NCBI RefSeq assembly: GCF_039523235.1
Contig: NZ_BAAAEX010000003.1
DNA: 64,000 nt
From: Castellaniella ginsengisoli
GTDB taxonomy: Bacteria; Pseudomonadota; Gammaproteobacteria; Burkholderiales; Burkholderiaceae_B
Strand: one strand, 5' to 3'
Part shown: one piece after another, positions 50,970-58,991 of the stretch
Numbering within the stretch: the first letter of the stretch is position 1
How the letters are laid out: each line of letters opens with the position of its first letter
Translations under genes and position numbers: made by a program
The notes under the pieces: generated by a model
What the model was told of the DNA's origin: nothing
Database searches by the model: none
What the model saw: only the letters and a program-made list of their open reading frames with translations

Positions 50970-51851
50970 ATGTTCCAGCGGGTTCATGAGTGCTCTGGCG
51001 TCGTGTTCATGCGCATGCTTCTGCGCGGGATCAGCCAGATCTATCTGCTGTCCAGCGGCTGGGCAGGCGCGCTGCTGCTGGGCGCCGTAGCCTGGCAGTC
51101 GTGGTCTTTGGCGGGTGCTTGCCTGCTCGGCGCCCTGGCGGGAACCCTGTGGGCTTTGTCCATCGGCGATATCGCCGGCAGCCGGGCCGGCCTGAATGGC
51201 TATAACGGCGCGCTGGCGGGCCTGGGCGTGATGGCGGTGCTGCCGCCCGGGTGGCTTGCCTGGTCCCTGGTGGCGCCGCTGGCCGTGCTGGCGACGTGGA
51301 TGGCCCATGCCTGGCGTTGCCGCAGCGCCGTGCCGCCTTACACGGCGCCGTTCGTGCTCGTGACCTGGTTGTTGATGGCCGTTGCCGCCGGGCTGGGTCT
51401 GCCGGGCGTCGCGACGGCCGCCGCGGTTGAAGTGCCCTGGAATTCCGCCGTGCTGAGCCTGGTGCGCGGGGTGGGCCAGGTGATGTTCCTGGATGACCCC
51501 TGGGCGGGCGCGCTGTGCGTGCTGGGGCTGGCGCTGGGCGCGCCCGTGGCGGCCTTGTCCGCTGCCCTGGCGTCGGGGCTGTGTTTTCTGGCGGCCGGTC
51601 TGGCGGGCTTTCCGGCCGATGCGGCCCTGCTGGGGCTGTACGGATTCAATGCCGTGCTGACGGCCGAAGCGCTGCGGACGGTCCGGGCGGGCCACTGGCT
51701 GTGGCCATGCCTGGGCGTGTTGCTGAGCCTGGGCCTGATGCGAGGCTTTCAGTGGCTGGAGCTGCCGTCGCTGACGGCGCCGTTTCTGCTGGCGACCTGG
51801 GCGGCGCGATGGGCCGCCCAGGAGTGTCGCCGTCAGGCGCGTACGGCCTGA
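50970..51851 (+). CDS. Urea transporter (UT family)
   Basis: About 293 residues with an internally repeated fold: 'LRGISQIYLLSSGWAGALLL' and 'LVRGVGQVMFLDDPWAGALC' are the two pore-entry repeats, and 'LNGYNGALAGLGV' and 'GLYGFNAVLTAEAL' the two matching loops; 'PPYTAPFVLVTWLL' is the UT signature. It is a passive urea channel. The start is unsure (50970, 51009 or upstream). No urease genes are nearby. Its 3' end overlaps convergent norB-like coding by 19 nt. Confidence 0.85.
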   Translation: MFQRVHECSGVVFMRMLLRGISQIYLLSSGWAGALLLGAVAWQSWSLAGACLLGALAGTLWALSIGDIAGSRAGLNGYNGALAGLGVMAVLPPGWLAWSLVAPLAVLATWMAHAWRCRSAVPPYTAPFVLVTWLLMAVAAGLGLPGVATAAAVEVPWNSAVLSLVRGVGQVMFLDDPWAGALCVLGLALGAPVAALSAALASGLCFLAAGLAGFPADAALLGLYGFNAVLTAEALRTVRAGHWLWPCLGVLLSLGLMRGFQWLELPSLTAPFLLATWAARWAAQECRRQARTA

Positions 51852-53533
51852 TCGATGGCGGTGGAACGGCCACTGGCCGGTGCCGGTTCAAAAGCCGGCC
51901 GGGCTTCCAGAGAGGCCAGGAAGCGCCAGACGAACAGCAGCGTGAGCAGCAGCAGCCCCGGGTAGCCCACCCCGGCCAGGACGTAGGGGATGGTGGGGTC
52001 GCCCAGCGCCACGGTCTCCAGGTTGAAGCTGAGCAGCCCCAGCGTGATGATGATGCCGAAGATCCACATCCCCGCCAGCCACAGGCCGGCTTCCGTGCCG
52101 TGCAGCGTCTGGCTCCAGCGTCCCGGAGCGGCGGCCCGGGGCATGGCCTGGGGCAGGGGTGCCCGGCGCGCCCGGAATCCGATCGTCAGCAGATCGTAGA
52201 TCAGCAGGCCGGCGCCTGCCAGGAAGACCAGACCGAACAGCGGCACCAGCACCTTGTAGAACTGCATGGCCGGGAAGACCTGGCCGCCGAACCAGCTCAA
52301 GCCCATGGAGCGATGCAGGAAGACCTGGATCGTGCCGCCGATGGCGAAGGCGAAGGCGATGCCCAGCATGCCGGCGAACACCAGCCAGAAAGCGATCCGC
52401 CCAAGCCGCTGGTCGAAATCCTTGACGCCGCGCAGCAGGGGGATGGCATAGTAGGCCGAGGCGATGCCCAGCATGCCGAAGGTGCCGAACAGCGCCAGGT
52501 GGGCGTGGCTGGGCGTCACCCAGGTGCCGTGGGACCAGACGTTGGTGAGCGCGAAGGTCATGGTGAAGCCCAGGATGCCCGCGCCGACCTGCTCCAGCAC
52601 CACCGAGCCCAGGATGAAATAGAAAGCCGGGGCGTTTTCCAGCGGCCGGCGATCCTGGTGGGCGTCCAGGTAGATGTGCCAGAAGCAGAACACCAGAGGC
52701 AGCGGCTCCAGGGCGCTGAACAGCGATCCCCAGAATTGCCAGAATTCCGGCGTGCCGATCCAGAAGTAGTGGTGGGCATTGCCGATCAGGCCTGAAAGCC
52801 AGACCATCGCGACCCCCCAGAACACGGCGTAGCCCACGGCCTTGACGTCGGCCTTGAACATCAGCACCAGCAGGAAGCCCACCAGGCTGATGTGGATGAC
52901 TTCCCAGACGCCTTCGACCCAATAGTGCACCACGTACCAGCGGAAGTATTCCTGCAGGTCCAGGCGTTCGATGAAGAACACGCCGAACAGCCAGACGAAG
53001 GTCAGGGCGGTGACGCCGATCGCCAGGCCCCAATGGATTTCGTTCCAGTCGCGGCGGGCGGGGAAGGTGCGCAGCAGCACCCAGGCCAGGATGGCGAAGC
53101 CGACGAAGATGATGATGTCGGCGGCGCGCCCGGCTTCCAGGTATTCGAGGCCTTCTTGCAACCAGGGCTGGCCCAGCCACCAGCCGGCCGTGCCTTGGGC
53201 CGCCAGGGATTGGGTGGCGACGTTCCAGAGGGTGACCGCCAGCAAGGCCCAGAACAGGAATCGGATCAGCACCGGCGCGGCCAGCTCGCGGCGCGACAGC
53301 AGCGGCCCGACGAACAGGATGGTGCCGATGAAACCCGACAGGATCCAGAGGATGCCGAGGTTGGTGTGCTCGGCGCGCAGGACGTTGAAGTTGAGGAGGC
53401 CCGCCAGCAGGCGCGGATCCACGTGCTGCACGGCGATGAGCAGGCCGAACAGGACCTGGAATCCGAACAGGACCAGCATCAGCAGGAAGAAGCGCAGGCT
53501 CAGGCGCTGCGTTTGGTAGTCGATCTTGATCAT
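51833..53533 (-). CDS. norB: Nitric oxide reductase catalytic subunit, NorB-like, with extended C-terminus
   Basis: A 566-residue heme-copper-family membrane protein with about 14 TM segments; standard cNorB has 12 and about 460 residues. NorB marks: 'HTNLGILWILSGFIG', 'HYWVEGVWEVIHIS' and 'GSLFSALEPLPL' (the three Glu near the heme b3-FeB site), 'GNAHHYFWIG' and 'SHAHLALFGTFGM' (metal His). It reduces 2 NO to N2O on the inner membrane. The extra ~100 C-terminal residues hold two more TM segments ('GMWIFGIIITLGLLSFNL', 'GYPGLLLLTLLFVWRFL'). It follows the diheme subunit by 13 bp. norD and norQ are missing nearby. Confidence 0.82.
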   Translation of the reverse strand: MIKIDYQTQRLSLRFFLLMLVLFGFQVLFGLLIAVQHVDPRLLAGLLNFNVLRAEHTNLGILWILSGFIGTILFVGPLLSRRELAAPVLIRFLFWALLAVTLWNVATQSLAAQGTAGWWLGQPWLQEGLEYLEAGRAADIIIFVGFAILAWVLLRTFPARRDWNEIHWGLAIGVTALTFVWLFGVFFIERLDLQEYFRWYVVHYWVEGVWEVIHISLVGFLLVLMFKADVKAVGYAVFWGVAMVWLSGLIGNAHHYFWIGTPEFWQFWGSLFSALEPLPLVFCFWHIYLDAHQDRRPLENAPAFYFILGSVVLEQVGAGILGFTMTFALTNVWSHGTWVTPSHAHLALFGTFGMLGIASAYYAIPLLRGVKDFDQRLGRIAFWLVFAGMLGIAFAFAIGGTIQVFLHRSMGLSWFGGQVFPAMQFYKVLVPLFGLVFLAGAGLLIYDLLTIGFRARRAPLPQAMPRAAAPGRWSQTLHGTEAGLWLAGMWIFGIIITLGLLSFNLETVALGDPTIPYVLAGVGYPGLLLLTLLFVWRFLASLEARPAFEPAPASGRSTAIDQAVRA

Positions 53534-53546
53534 GATGGCTTCCTTT

Positions 53547-54506
53547 TCACAGGCTGCTCAGGTAGGCCACGATGGCCTTCATGTCGGCATCGTCGATCAG
53601 CGCGTCATAGGACGGCATGACGTGCGGCGGATAGCCTGCCACGGTCTGGGCGTCGGGCTCGCGGATCGAGCGCACGATGTAGGCTTCGTCCGCCGTGACG
53701 GTGGTGCCGTCGGTCAACTGGACCTCATGCCCCGCCAGACCGCCCCAGCCCGGCCCGACCGTGCGCTTCTGATCGGTGGCGTGGCAGGCCACGCAACCCA
53801 GGTCGGACACCAGTTGCCGGCCCCGCGCCACCGCATCCTGGACCTGCCCGGCCGGGGCTGCGGCCTTGGTTTCGGCCCCGGCCACAGCCGTGGAAGCCGC
53901 ATCGCCGGACGGCTGGAACGCGGCCGGAATCCGCCGGCCTTCGTGCGGTTTCGGCGGCCAGCCTTCGGTATGCAAGGTCGAGGTGTATTTCAGGAAGGCG
54001 ATCAGCGCAGTGACTTCACGGGCGTCCAGCGGCAGGTTGGGCATCAGGGTGTGCTGCCCGCCGCGCTCGTTCAGGCGTTCGGCGGCGCCGGGGTAGCGCT
54101 GCAGGTAGGCCTGCAGATCGGCGCTGCCGGCGTCGGCCTGGGCGGCGGGATTCTGCAACTGGACGCGAACAGCGGCGGACGTGGGCCAGCCGCCGGCCGA
54201 AGGCAGGAAGGCGGCCAGCCAGGCGGCGCCGGCGTCGGCATGGATGCGCGTCAGGTCGGGCCCCAGGTAGGCGCCGTTGCCGACGATGGTATGACAGCCC
54301 ATGCAGTTGTAGGCCTGGAAGACGCGCTTGCCTTCCACGGCATCGACGCCGCCATACTGGATCGAATCCGGGACGGCTTGGCCGCGGGAAGGCAGGAAGG
54401 ACCAGACGGACAAGAGCAGGAAGATCGCCAGCATCAGCGCCAGCACGGCCAGGGCGATGCGGCGCTTGGCCGGTTCGCGGCAGTCGGTTCCGTTCAGGCA
54501 GCTCAT
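53547..54506 (-). CDS. NorC-like diheme c-type cytochrome subunit
   Basis: A 319-residue protein: N-terminal TM anchor (about 16-36), a first cytochrome c domain of NorC type ('GKRVFQAYNCMGCHTIVGN', with downstream 'HTLMPNLPL' Met ligand), a Pro/Ala-rich linker (about 185-235) and a second cytochrome c domain ('DLGCVACHATDQ', 'GYPPHVMPSYDAL') resembling the one fused to subunit II of caa3 oxidases. Standard NorC is about 150 residues with one heme. The extra domain may shorten the path from soluble donors. It overlaps the small upstream gene by 4 nt and precedes norB. Confidence 0.8.
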   Translation of the reverse strand: MSCLNGTDCREPAKRRIALAVLALMLAIFLLLSVWSFLPSRGQAVPDSIQYGGVDAVEGKRVFQAYNCMGCHTIVGNGAYLGPDLTRIHADAGAAWLAAFLPSAGGWPTSAAVRVQLQNPAAQADAGSADLQAYLQRYPGAAERLNERGGQHTLMPNLPLDAREVTALIAFLKYTSTLHTEGWPPKPHEGRRIPAAFQPSGDAASTAVAGAETKAAAPAGQVQDAVARGRQLVSDLGCVACHATDQKRTVGPGWGGLAGHEVQLTDGTTVTADEAYIVRSIREPDAQTVAGYPPHVMPSYDALIDDADMKAIVAYLSSL

Positions 54507-54766
54507 GGCCGTTCCTCCCGCGCCAGGCCGTCGCGCCCGGAGGCCGGAACCCGGGCCTGCTCGTCATGCAGGAACAGGGTGCGCAAACTGCCCAGAAAGA
54601 TATAGAACACGTAGACCGCCAGCAGATAGCCCGCGGCGATGTACACCCACCACATGGCGGGCGATTCCGGCCAGTACTCGAAATCCCGCCAGTAGGGCCA
54701 GGACAGCAGCACGCTGACCAGGCCGGCCAGGGCCGACAGCACCCCGTCGATGATGCGTTGCGCCAT
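54503..54766 (-). CDS. Small two-TM protein, first gene of the NO reductase operon
   Basis: An 87-residue protein with hydrophobic segments near 6-22 and 38-62 ('WVYIAAGYLLAVYVFYIFL') and a basic/acidic C-terminal tail. No family recognised. The 4-nt overlap (ATGA) with the diheme cytochrome suggests a structural or assembly role in this NO reductase. Confidence 0.65.
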   Translation of the reverse strand: MAQRIIDGVLSALAGLVSVLLSWPYWRDFEYWPESPAMWWVYIAAGYLLAVYVFYIFLGSLRTLFLHDEQARVPASGRDGLAREERP

Positions 54767-54939
54767 GATTGCCTCCCCTCCAGGTTGTGGATGGCAGGAT
54801 CAGTCTAGGAGCGGGGAGGGGCGGAGATCCCGATGTCATTACGCCGGATGAGGGATATGGCTGATGCGTTCTCTACCGGAAGAGCATCAAACGATGGTTT
54901 TATTGCTGCGGCGCAAGATCTAAAAATTCCGGCAGTGAA

Positions 54940-54956
54940 ATGAGGGCGGCCCTCAT
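54940..54956. promoter_or_regulatory. Perfect 17-bp palindrome upstream of the NO reductase operon
   Basis: ATGAGGGC-G-GCCCTCAT is a perfect inverted repeat about 174 bp before the first gene's start. It fits no FNR, NsrR or NorR consensus I know; the binding protein is unknown. Confidence 0.5.
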
Positions 54957-55090
54957 CGGATCGGTTTTTCCATTATCTGTCAAATGGTTACGTTTGATTG
55001 CCGATGGCCGGCCAGGGATGCGGCGTGCAGGCTTCGGCGATCCGGCCTGGAGGGCTGAGCAGCTTGGATAGACTTTCTTGCCCCCGCGCC

Positions 55091-55104
55091 TTAACTTGCA
55101 TCAA
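55091..55104. promoter_or_regulatory. FNR/NnrR-like site
   Basis: TTAACTTGCATCAA: half-sites TTAAC and ATCAA separated by 4 nt, close to the NNR/DNR-type boxes (TTGAC/TTAAC-N4-ATCAA) before denitrification genes. It lies 325 bp from the first NO reductase gene, which is far, so a role is uncertain. Confidence 0.35.
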
Positions 55105-55135
55105 GTTCATGACAGAACGGGGATTTTCCCTCGAC

Positions 55136-56047
55136 CTACTCGATGTTTTGCGCCTGCTCCCGCATTTGCTCGATCAGCAGCTTCAGGTCGATGGCGGCCT
55201 GGGTGATGGACAGGGCGGCGGCTTTGGATCCCAGCGTATTGGCCTCGCGGTTCATTTCCTGGAACAGGAAATCCAGGCGTTTGCCGCTGCCGCCGCGCGC
55301 CGAGGAGGCGTGCTCGCCGGCTAGGATCTCGCGCAGTTCCTGCAGGTGCGAGCGCAGGCGGGTGAGTTCTTCGGCCACGTCCACGCGCAGACCGAACAGG
55401 CTGGCTTCCTGGGCGATACGGGCGGTGAGTTCGGCTCCGCTGATGGCGGCGAAGCCTTCCGGGCTGGCGGCCTCCAGGGCTTCGCGCAAGCGCTGGGCGA
55501 TCCGTTCCTGGTGCTGTTGCACCAATGCCGGCAACTCGGTGTCCACGCGCGCCACGATCAGGTCGATGGCATCGGCCAGGGCCCGCATCGCATCCGCCAG
55601 GCGGGCGCCTTCGCGTTGGCGTGCGGCACTGAATTCTTCCAGGGCCTGCGCACAGGCCTGCTCGCACAGGGGCAGCCAGACGTCGGCCTCCAGGCCGCTG
55701 CGCGCCGTGCCTTCGCGCGGCAGTTCGGCCAGCGTGGGGGCGGGCAGGTCGGGGATGAACCGGCGAGCCCATTGCAGTTGCGCTGCCAGCGCCTGCACGG
55801 CGGCGGCATCGAAGGGGCGCAGAGCCTCGCGGTCGAGCGCGGCGTAGCTCAGCTTGAGTTCGACCTTGCCGCGCAGGGCCTGGCGGCCGATCAGTTCGCG
55901 CAGGCGGGATTCCGCGAAACGCAGGTCTTCCGGGATCCGCAGGCTCAGGTCCAGAAAGCGGTTGTTGACGCTGCGGATTTCGATGCTGACCGATCCGGCG
56001 TCAGAATCCAGTCGGGCGGAGCCAAAGGCGGTCATGCTGCGGATCAT
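55136..56047 (-). CDS. yicC: YicC-family endoribonuclease
   Basis: A 303-residue protein opening 'MIRSMTAFGSARLDSD' with 'IRSVNNRFLDLSLRIPEDL' and ending 'QAAIDLKLLIEQMREQAQN', the two YicC domains (YicC_N and DUF1732). YicC cleaves RNA endonucleolytically and affects sRNA turnover in E. coli. Divergent from rph across 84 bp, the same layout as in related betaproteobacteria. Confidence 0.92.
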   Translation of the reverse strand: MIRSMTAFGSARLDSDAGSVSIEIRSVNNRFLDLSLRIPEDLRFAESRLRELIGRQALRGKVELKLSYAALDREALRPFDAAAVQALAAQLQWARRFIPDLPAPTLAELPREGTARSGLEADVWLPLCEQACAQALEEFSAARQREGARLADAMRALADAIDLIVARVDTELPALVQQHQERIAQRLREALEAASPEGFAAISGAELTARIAQEASLFGLRVDVAEELTRLRSHLQELREILAGEHASSARGGSGKRLDFLFQEMNREANTLGSKAAALSITQAAIDLKLLIEQMREQAQNIE

Positions 56048-56131
56048 GGGGCGGTCTCGTCGGCGTTTATCTACAATGGGACGTTATTGTAGTCCGGCTC
56101 CTTTGCCCGGCCCCTTCGCAGGAAATCCTCC

Positions 56132-56884
56132 ATGACGCTCCCTTCCTCCCCTGGTTCCGCCCCGATGCGGGCGTCCGGCCGCCGGCCGGATGAACTGCGC
56201 CGCATCGAACTGCTGACCGGCTATACGCGCCACGCAGAAGGTTCGGTGCTCGCCTGTATGGGCGAGACCCGTGTGCTGTGCAATGCCAGCGTGCTCGACA
56301 AGGTGCCGCCTTTCCTGAAAGGCCGGGGCCAAGGCTGGGTGACGGCGGAATACGGCATGTTGCCGCGCGCCACGCATACCCGGGGCGATCGCGAAGCGGC
56401 CCGGGGCAAGCAGAGCGGCCGCACACAGGAAATCCAGCGCCTGATCGGCCGCAGCCTGCGTGCGGTGTTCGATCTCCAGGCCTTGGGCGAACGTACGCTG
56501 CACCTGGATTGCGACGTGCTGCAAGCGGATGGCGGTACGCGTTGCGCCAGCATCACCGGCGCCTGGGTGGCGGCGGCACTGGCCGTGCGCGGCCTGAAGG
56601 CCGGCGGCCTGCTGGCGGCCGATCCGCTGCGCGGCCAGGTGGCGGCCGTCTCGGTCGGGCTTGTGGACGGCCGGCCGGTCCTGGATCTGGATTACCCGGA
56701 AGATGCCGCATGCGATACCGACATGAATGTGGTCATGACCGGCGCGGGGGATTTCGTCGAAGTTCAGGGCACGGGCGAGGGCGGCAGCTTCCGCCGCGAC
56801 GAGCTCGACCGCCTGCTGGATTTGGCCGCCGAGGGCATCGGCGCCTTGGTCCGCGCCCAGGCGCAAGCCCTGGAGGCGGCATGA
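56132..56884 (+). CDS. rph: Ribonuclease PH
   Basis: A 250-residue phosphorolytic exoribonuclease of the PDX family, expected to be a hexamer that trims tRNA 3' ends. 'ASGRRPDELRRIEL' at the N-terminus, 'GWVTAEYGMLPRATHTRGDRE' (part; the substrate-binding Arg), 'LHLDCDVLQADGGTRCASI' and 'DLDYPEDAACDTDMNVVMT' (metal Asp residues). Its stop overlaps the rdgB start. Confidence 0.95.
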   Translation: MTLPSSPGSAPMRASGRRPDELRRIELLTGYTRHAEGSVLACMGETRVLCNASVLDKVPPFLKGRGQGWVTAEYGMLPRATHTRGDREAARGKQSGRTQEIQRLIGRSLRAVFDLQALGERTLHLDCDVLQADGGTRCASITGAWVAAALAVRGLKAGGLLAADPLRGQVAAVSVGLVDGRPVLDLDYPEDAACDTDMNVVMTGAGDFVEVQGTGEGGSFRRDELDRLLDLAAEGIGALVRAQAQALEAA

Positions 56885-57528
56885 AGCGTGTCGTGCTGGC
56901 CTCGGGTAATCCAGGCAAGCTGAGGGAATTCTCCGCCAGCCTGGCGGCCGCCGGCATCGACATGGTGCCGCAAAGCGCGCTCGGTGTGTCCGAAGCCGAC
57001 GAACCCTTCGGCACTTTCGTGGAAAACGCCCTGGCCAAGGCGCGTCACGCCAGCCGCGCCACGGGCCTGCCGGCGCTGGCCGACGATTCCGGCTTGTGCG
57101 TGCATGCCCTGGGCGGCGCGCCTGGCGTGCATTCGGCGCGTTATGCGCAGGCGTCTGACGGCACGCGCTCGGATGCGGCCAACAACGCCCGCCTGGTCGC
57201 CGAGATGGCGGGCCAGGCTGACCGGCGCGGCAGCTACGTCGCTGTCCTGGTCTACGTACGCAGCGCCGATGATCCGCGCCCGATCGTGGTCGAGGGATCC
57301 TGGGACGGCGAGATCCTGGATGCGCCCCGCGGCGCGAACGGCTTCGGCTACGACCCGCACTTTTATCTGCCCGACCTGGGCATGACGGCCGCCGAATTGC
57401 CGCTGGAGCAGAAAAACATCCTCAGCCATCGCGCCCGCGCGCTGCGCGGCCTGCTGCGGGCGCTGCGCAGTGAATTCGACCTCGAACAGGCGCCGGTCGA
57501 GCGTGCGGCAAACGGAGCCGTCCGATGA
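56881..57528 (+). CDS. rdgB: Non-canonical purine NTP pyrophosphatase (RdgB/HAM1)
   Basis: A 215-residue protein with the family's 'VVLASGNPGKLREF', 'FVENALAKARHASRATGLPALADDSGL' (partly) with the catalytic Asp, and 'APRGANGFGYDPHFYLP'. It hydrolyses dITP/XTP to monophosphate. ATGA overlaps with both rph and hemW indicate an operon. Confidence 0.95.
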   Translation: MKRVVLASGNPGKLREFSASLAAAGIDMVPQSALGVSEADEPFGTFVENALAKARHASRATGLPALADDSGLCVHALGGAPGVHSARYAQASDGTRSDAANNARLVAEMAGQADRRGSYVAVLVYVRSADDPRPIVVEGSWDGEILDAPRGANGFGYDPHFYLPDLGMTAAELPLEQKNILSHRARALRGLLRALRSEFDLEQAPVERAANGAVR

Positions 57529-58745
57529 AACGCCTGGTGCCTGTCCCCACTCCTGAACGCGAAGGCGACGGCCGTCCCGGCGTGCGCGGCAAGCCCGGTC
57601 TGGTGGCGCTGCCGCCGCTGTCCCTGTACGTGCATGTGCCCTGGTGCGTGCACAAGTGCCCGTATTGTGATTTCAATTCGCATGAACGCCCGGGGGAACT
57701 GCCCGAGGCCGAGTACCTGCGGGCGCTGGAGGCCGATCTGGAGCAGGCCGTGCCGGATGTCTGGGGGCGGCCGGTCTCGACGGTCTTCTTCGGCGGCGGC
57801 ACGCCCAGCCTGCTGTCGGCCGAAGCGATCGACCGGATCATCGGCCTGTTCCGGGCCTATCTGAACCTTCCTCCCGATGTGGAGATCACGCTGGAGGCCA
57901 ACCCCGGCACGGCCGAAGCCGGCCGCTTCCAGGGCTACGCCCAGGCGGGGGTGAACAGGATCTCGCTGGGCGTCCAGAGCTTCAACGACGACAAGCTGCG
58001 CCGCCTGGGCCGCATCCACGACGCCGCCCAGGCGCGGGCGGCGATTGAAATGGCCCAGCGCGCCGTGGGGCGCGTCAATCTGGACTTGATGTTCGCGCTG
58101 CCGGAGCAGACCCTGCCCGAGTGCGAGCAGGATGTGCGTGAGGCGCTGGCCTTCGGGACGGACCACTTGTCGCTGTATCACCTGACGCTGGAGCCCAATA
58201 CGGTCTTTGCCAAATACCCGCCCCGCGTGCCGGACGACGAACTGGGTGCGGCCATGCAGGACCGGGTGGCCGAACTGATCCAGGCGGCGGGTTTCGACCG
58301 CTATGAGGTTTCTGCCTACGCGCGGCCTCATCAGGCCTGCCAGCACAACCTGAATTACTGGCGTTTCGGCGATTATCTGGGGATCGGCCCGGGGGCGCAT
58401 TCCAAGATTTCCTTCCAGGATCGCATTACGCGCCAGGCGCGCGCGCGCATGCCGGATGCCTGGATGCGGCTGGCGACCGAAGGCGCCGGCAAGCATGTGG
58501 TCGAGCGTCGCGAGTTGAGCCATGGCGATCTGGGTTTCGAGTTCATGCTCAATGCCCTGCGCTTGCGCGAAGGCGTCGAAGGGGGGCTGTTCATCGAGCG
58601 GACGGGTCTGTCGCTGATGACTCTTCTGCCGGCCATGCGCCGCGCGGTCGAGCGCGGCCTGCTGGAACCCGGCCTGGATCGGATCTGTGCCACGCCCCAG
58701 GGTTGGCGGTTCCTGAATGAACTGCAGATGGAGTTCCTGGCCTGA
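57525..58745 (+). CDS. hemW: Radical SAM heme chaperone HemW
   Basis: A 406-residue protein. The [4Fe-4S] motif 'CVHKCPYCDF' (Cys-x3-Cys-x2-Cys) and 'FFGGGTPSLLS' lie near residues 43 and 90; 'NLDLMFALPEQT' and the C-terminal HemW domain ('GIGPGAHSKIS', 'EFMLNALRLREG') follow. The downstream fourth-Cys Phe (CDF) marks HemW, a heme carrier, and not the coproporphyrinogen oxidase HemN. Third gene of the rph-rdgB-hemW operon. Confidence 0.92.
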   Translation: MKRLVPVPTPEREGDGRPGVRGKPGLVALPPLSLYVHVPWCVHKCPYCDFNSHERPGELPEAEYLRALEADLEQAVPDVWGRPVSTVFFGGGTPSLLSAEAIDRIIGLFRAYLNLPPDVEITLEANPGTAEAGRFQGYAQAGVNRISLGVQSFNDDKLRRLGRIHDAAQARAAIEMAQRAVGRVNLDLMFALPEQTLPECEQDVREALAFGTDHLSLYHLTLEPNTVFAKYPPRVPDDELGAAMQDRVAELIQAAGFDRYEVSAYARPHQACQHNLNYWRFGDYLGIGPGAHSKISFQDRITRQARARMPDAWMRLATEGAGKHVVERRELSHGDLGFEFMLNALRLREGVEGGLFIERTGLSLMTLLPAMRRAVERGLLEPGLDRICATPQGWRFLNELQMEFLA

Positions 58746-58756
58746 TTTCGTCGCAT

Positions 58757-58814
58757 GCACTGAAAAGGTGCGTCCCGTGCCGAGTCTGCACTAAAATATG
58801 CACCTGAATGGTGC
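58757..58814 (+). promoter_or_regulatory. NtrC-binding enhancer sites before glnA
   Basis: GCAC-CTGAA-TGGTGC (58800-58814) is an exact match to the NtrC consensus GCAC-N5-TGGTGC. GCAC-TGAAA-AGGTGC (58757-58771) differs by one base, and a weaker third site is at 58788-58803. They lie 70-130 bp upstream of the sigma-54 promoter, the usual enhancer range. Confidence 0.85.
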
Positions 58815-58884
58815 GCTGATGCGCAATGACGGCGAAAGCCGCACCCGTTTGGCGGGCGCGTGCTTTCGCGGATTGCCTGAAAAG

Positions 58885-58900
58885 TTGGCACGATCGTTGC
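58885..58900 (+). promoter_or_regulatory. Sigma-54 (RpoN) promoter of glnA
   Basis: TTGGCAC-GATCG-TTGC, with GG at -24 and GC at -12 ten bases apart, a near-perfect sigma-54 promoter. The start codon is about 92 nt downstream of the -12 element. Confidence 0.92.
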
Positions 58901-58991
58901 TTATGAATCTGACGAAGCCTCGGGCTTTCCCTTTTGACGACATCTAGTGCGCTGTCTGGCTCATCCCGGCGCATTGGGCACAGGAGCTTTT

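Larger units (their letters stand above)
54767..55135. other. Intergenic control region between the NO reductase operon and yicC
   Basis: 369 bp with no supported gene. It holds the 17-bp palindrome at 54940-54956, a TTAAC-N4-ATCAA site at 55091-55104, a weaker TTG-N8-CAA element near 54903-54916, and a long imperfect inverted repeat (TGATGC...GCATCA) near 54863-54890. All point to regulation of the NO reductase operon, which reads leftward. Confidence 0.5.

Noticed and set aside
57525..58745. HemN coproporphyrinogen oxidase
   Set aside because: The motif Cys-x3-Cys-x2-Cys-Asp-Phe and the length fit HemW, which lacks the fourth Cys of HemN.
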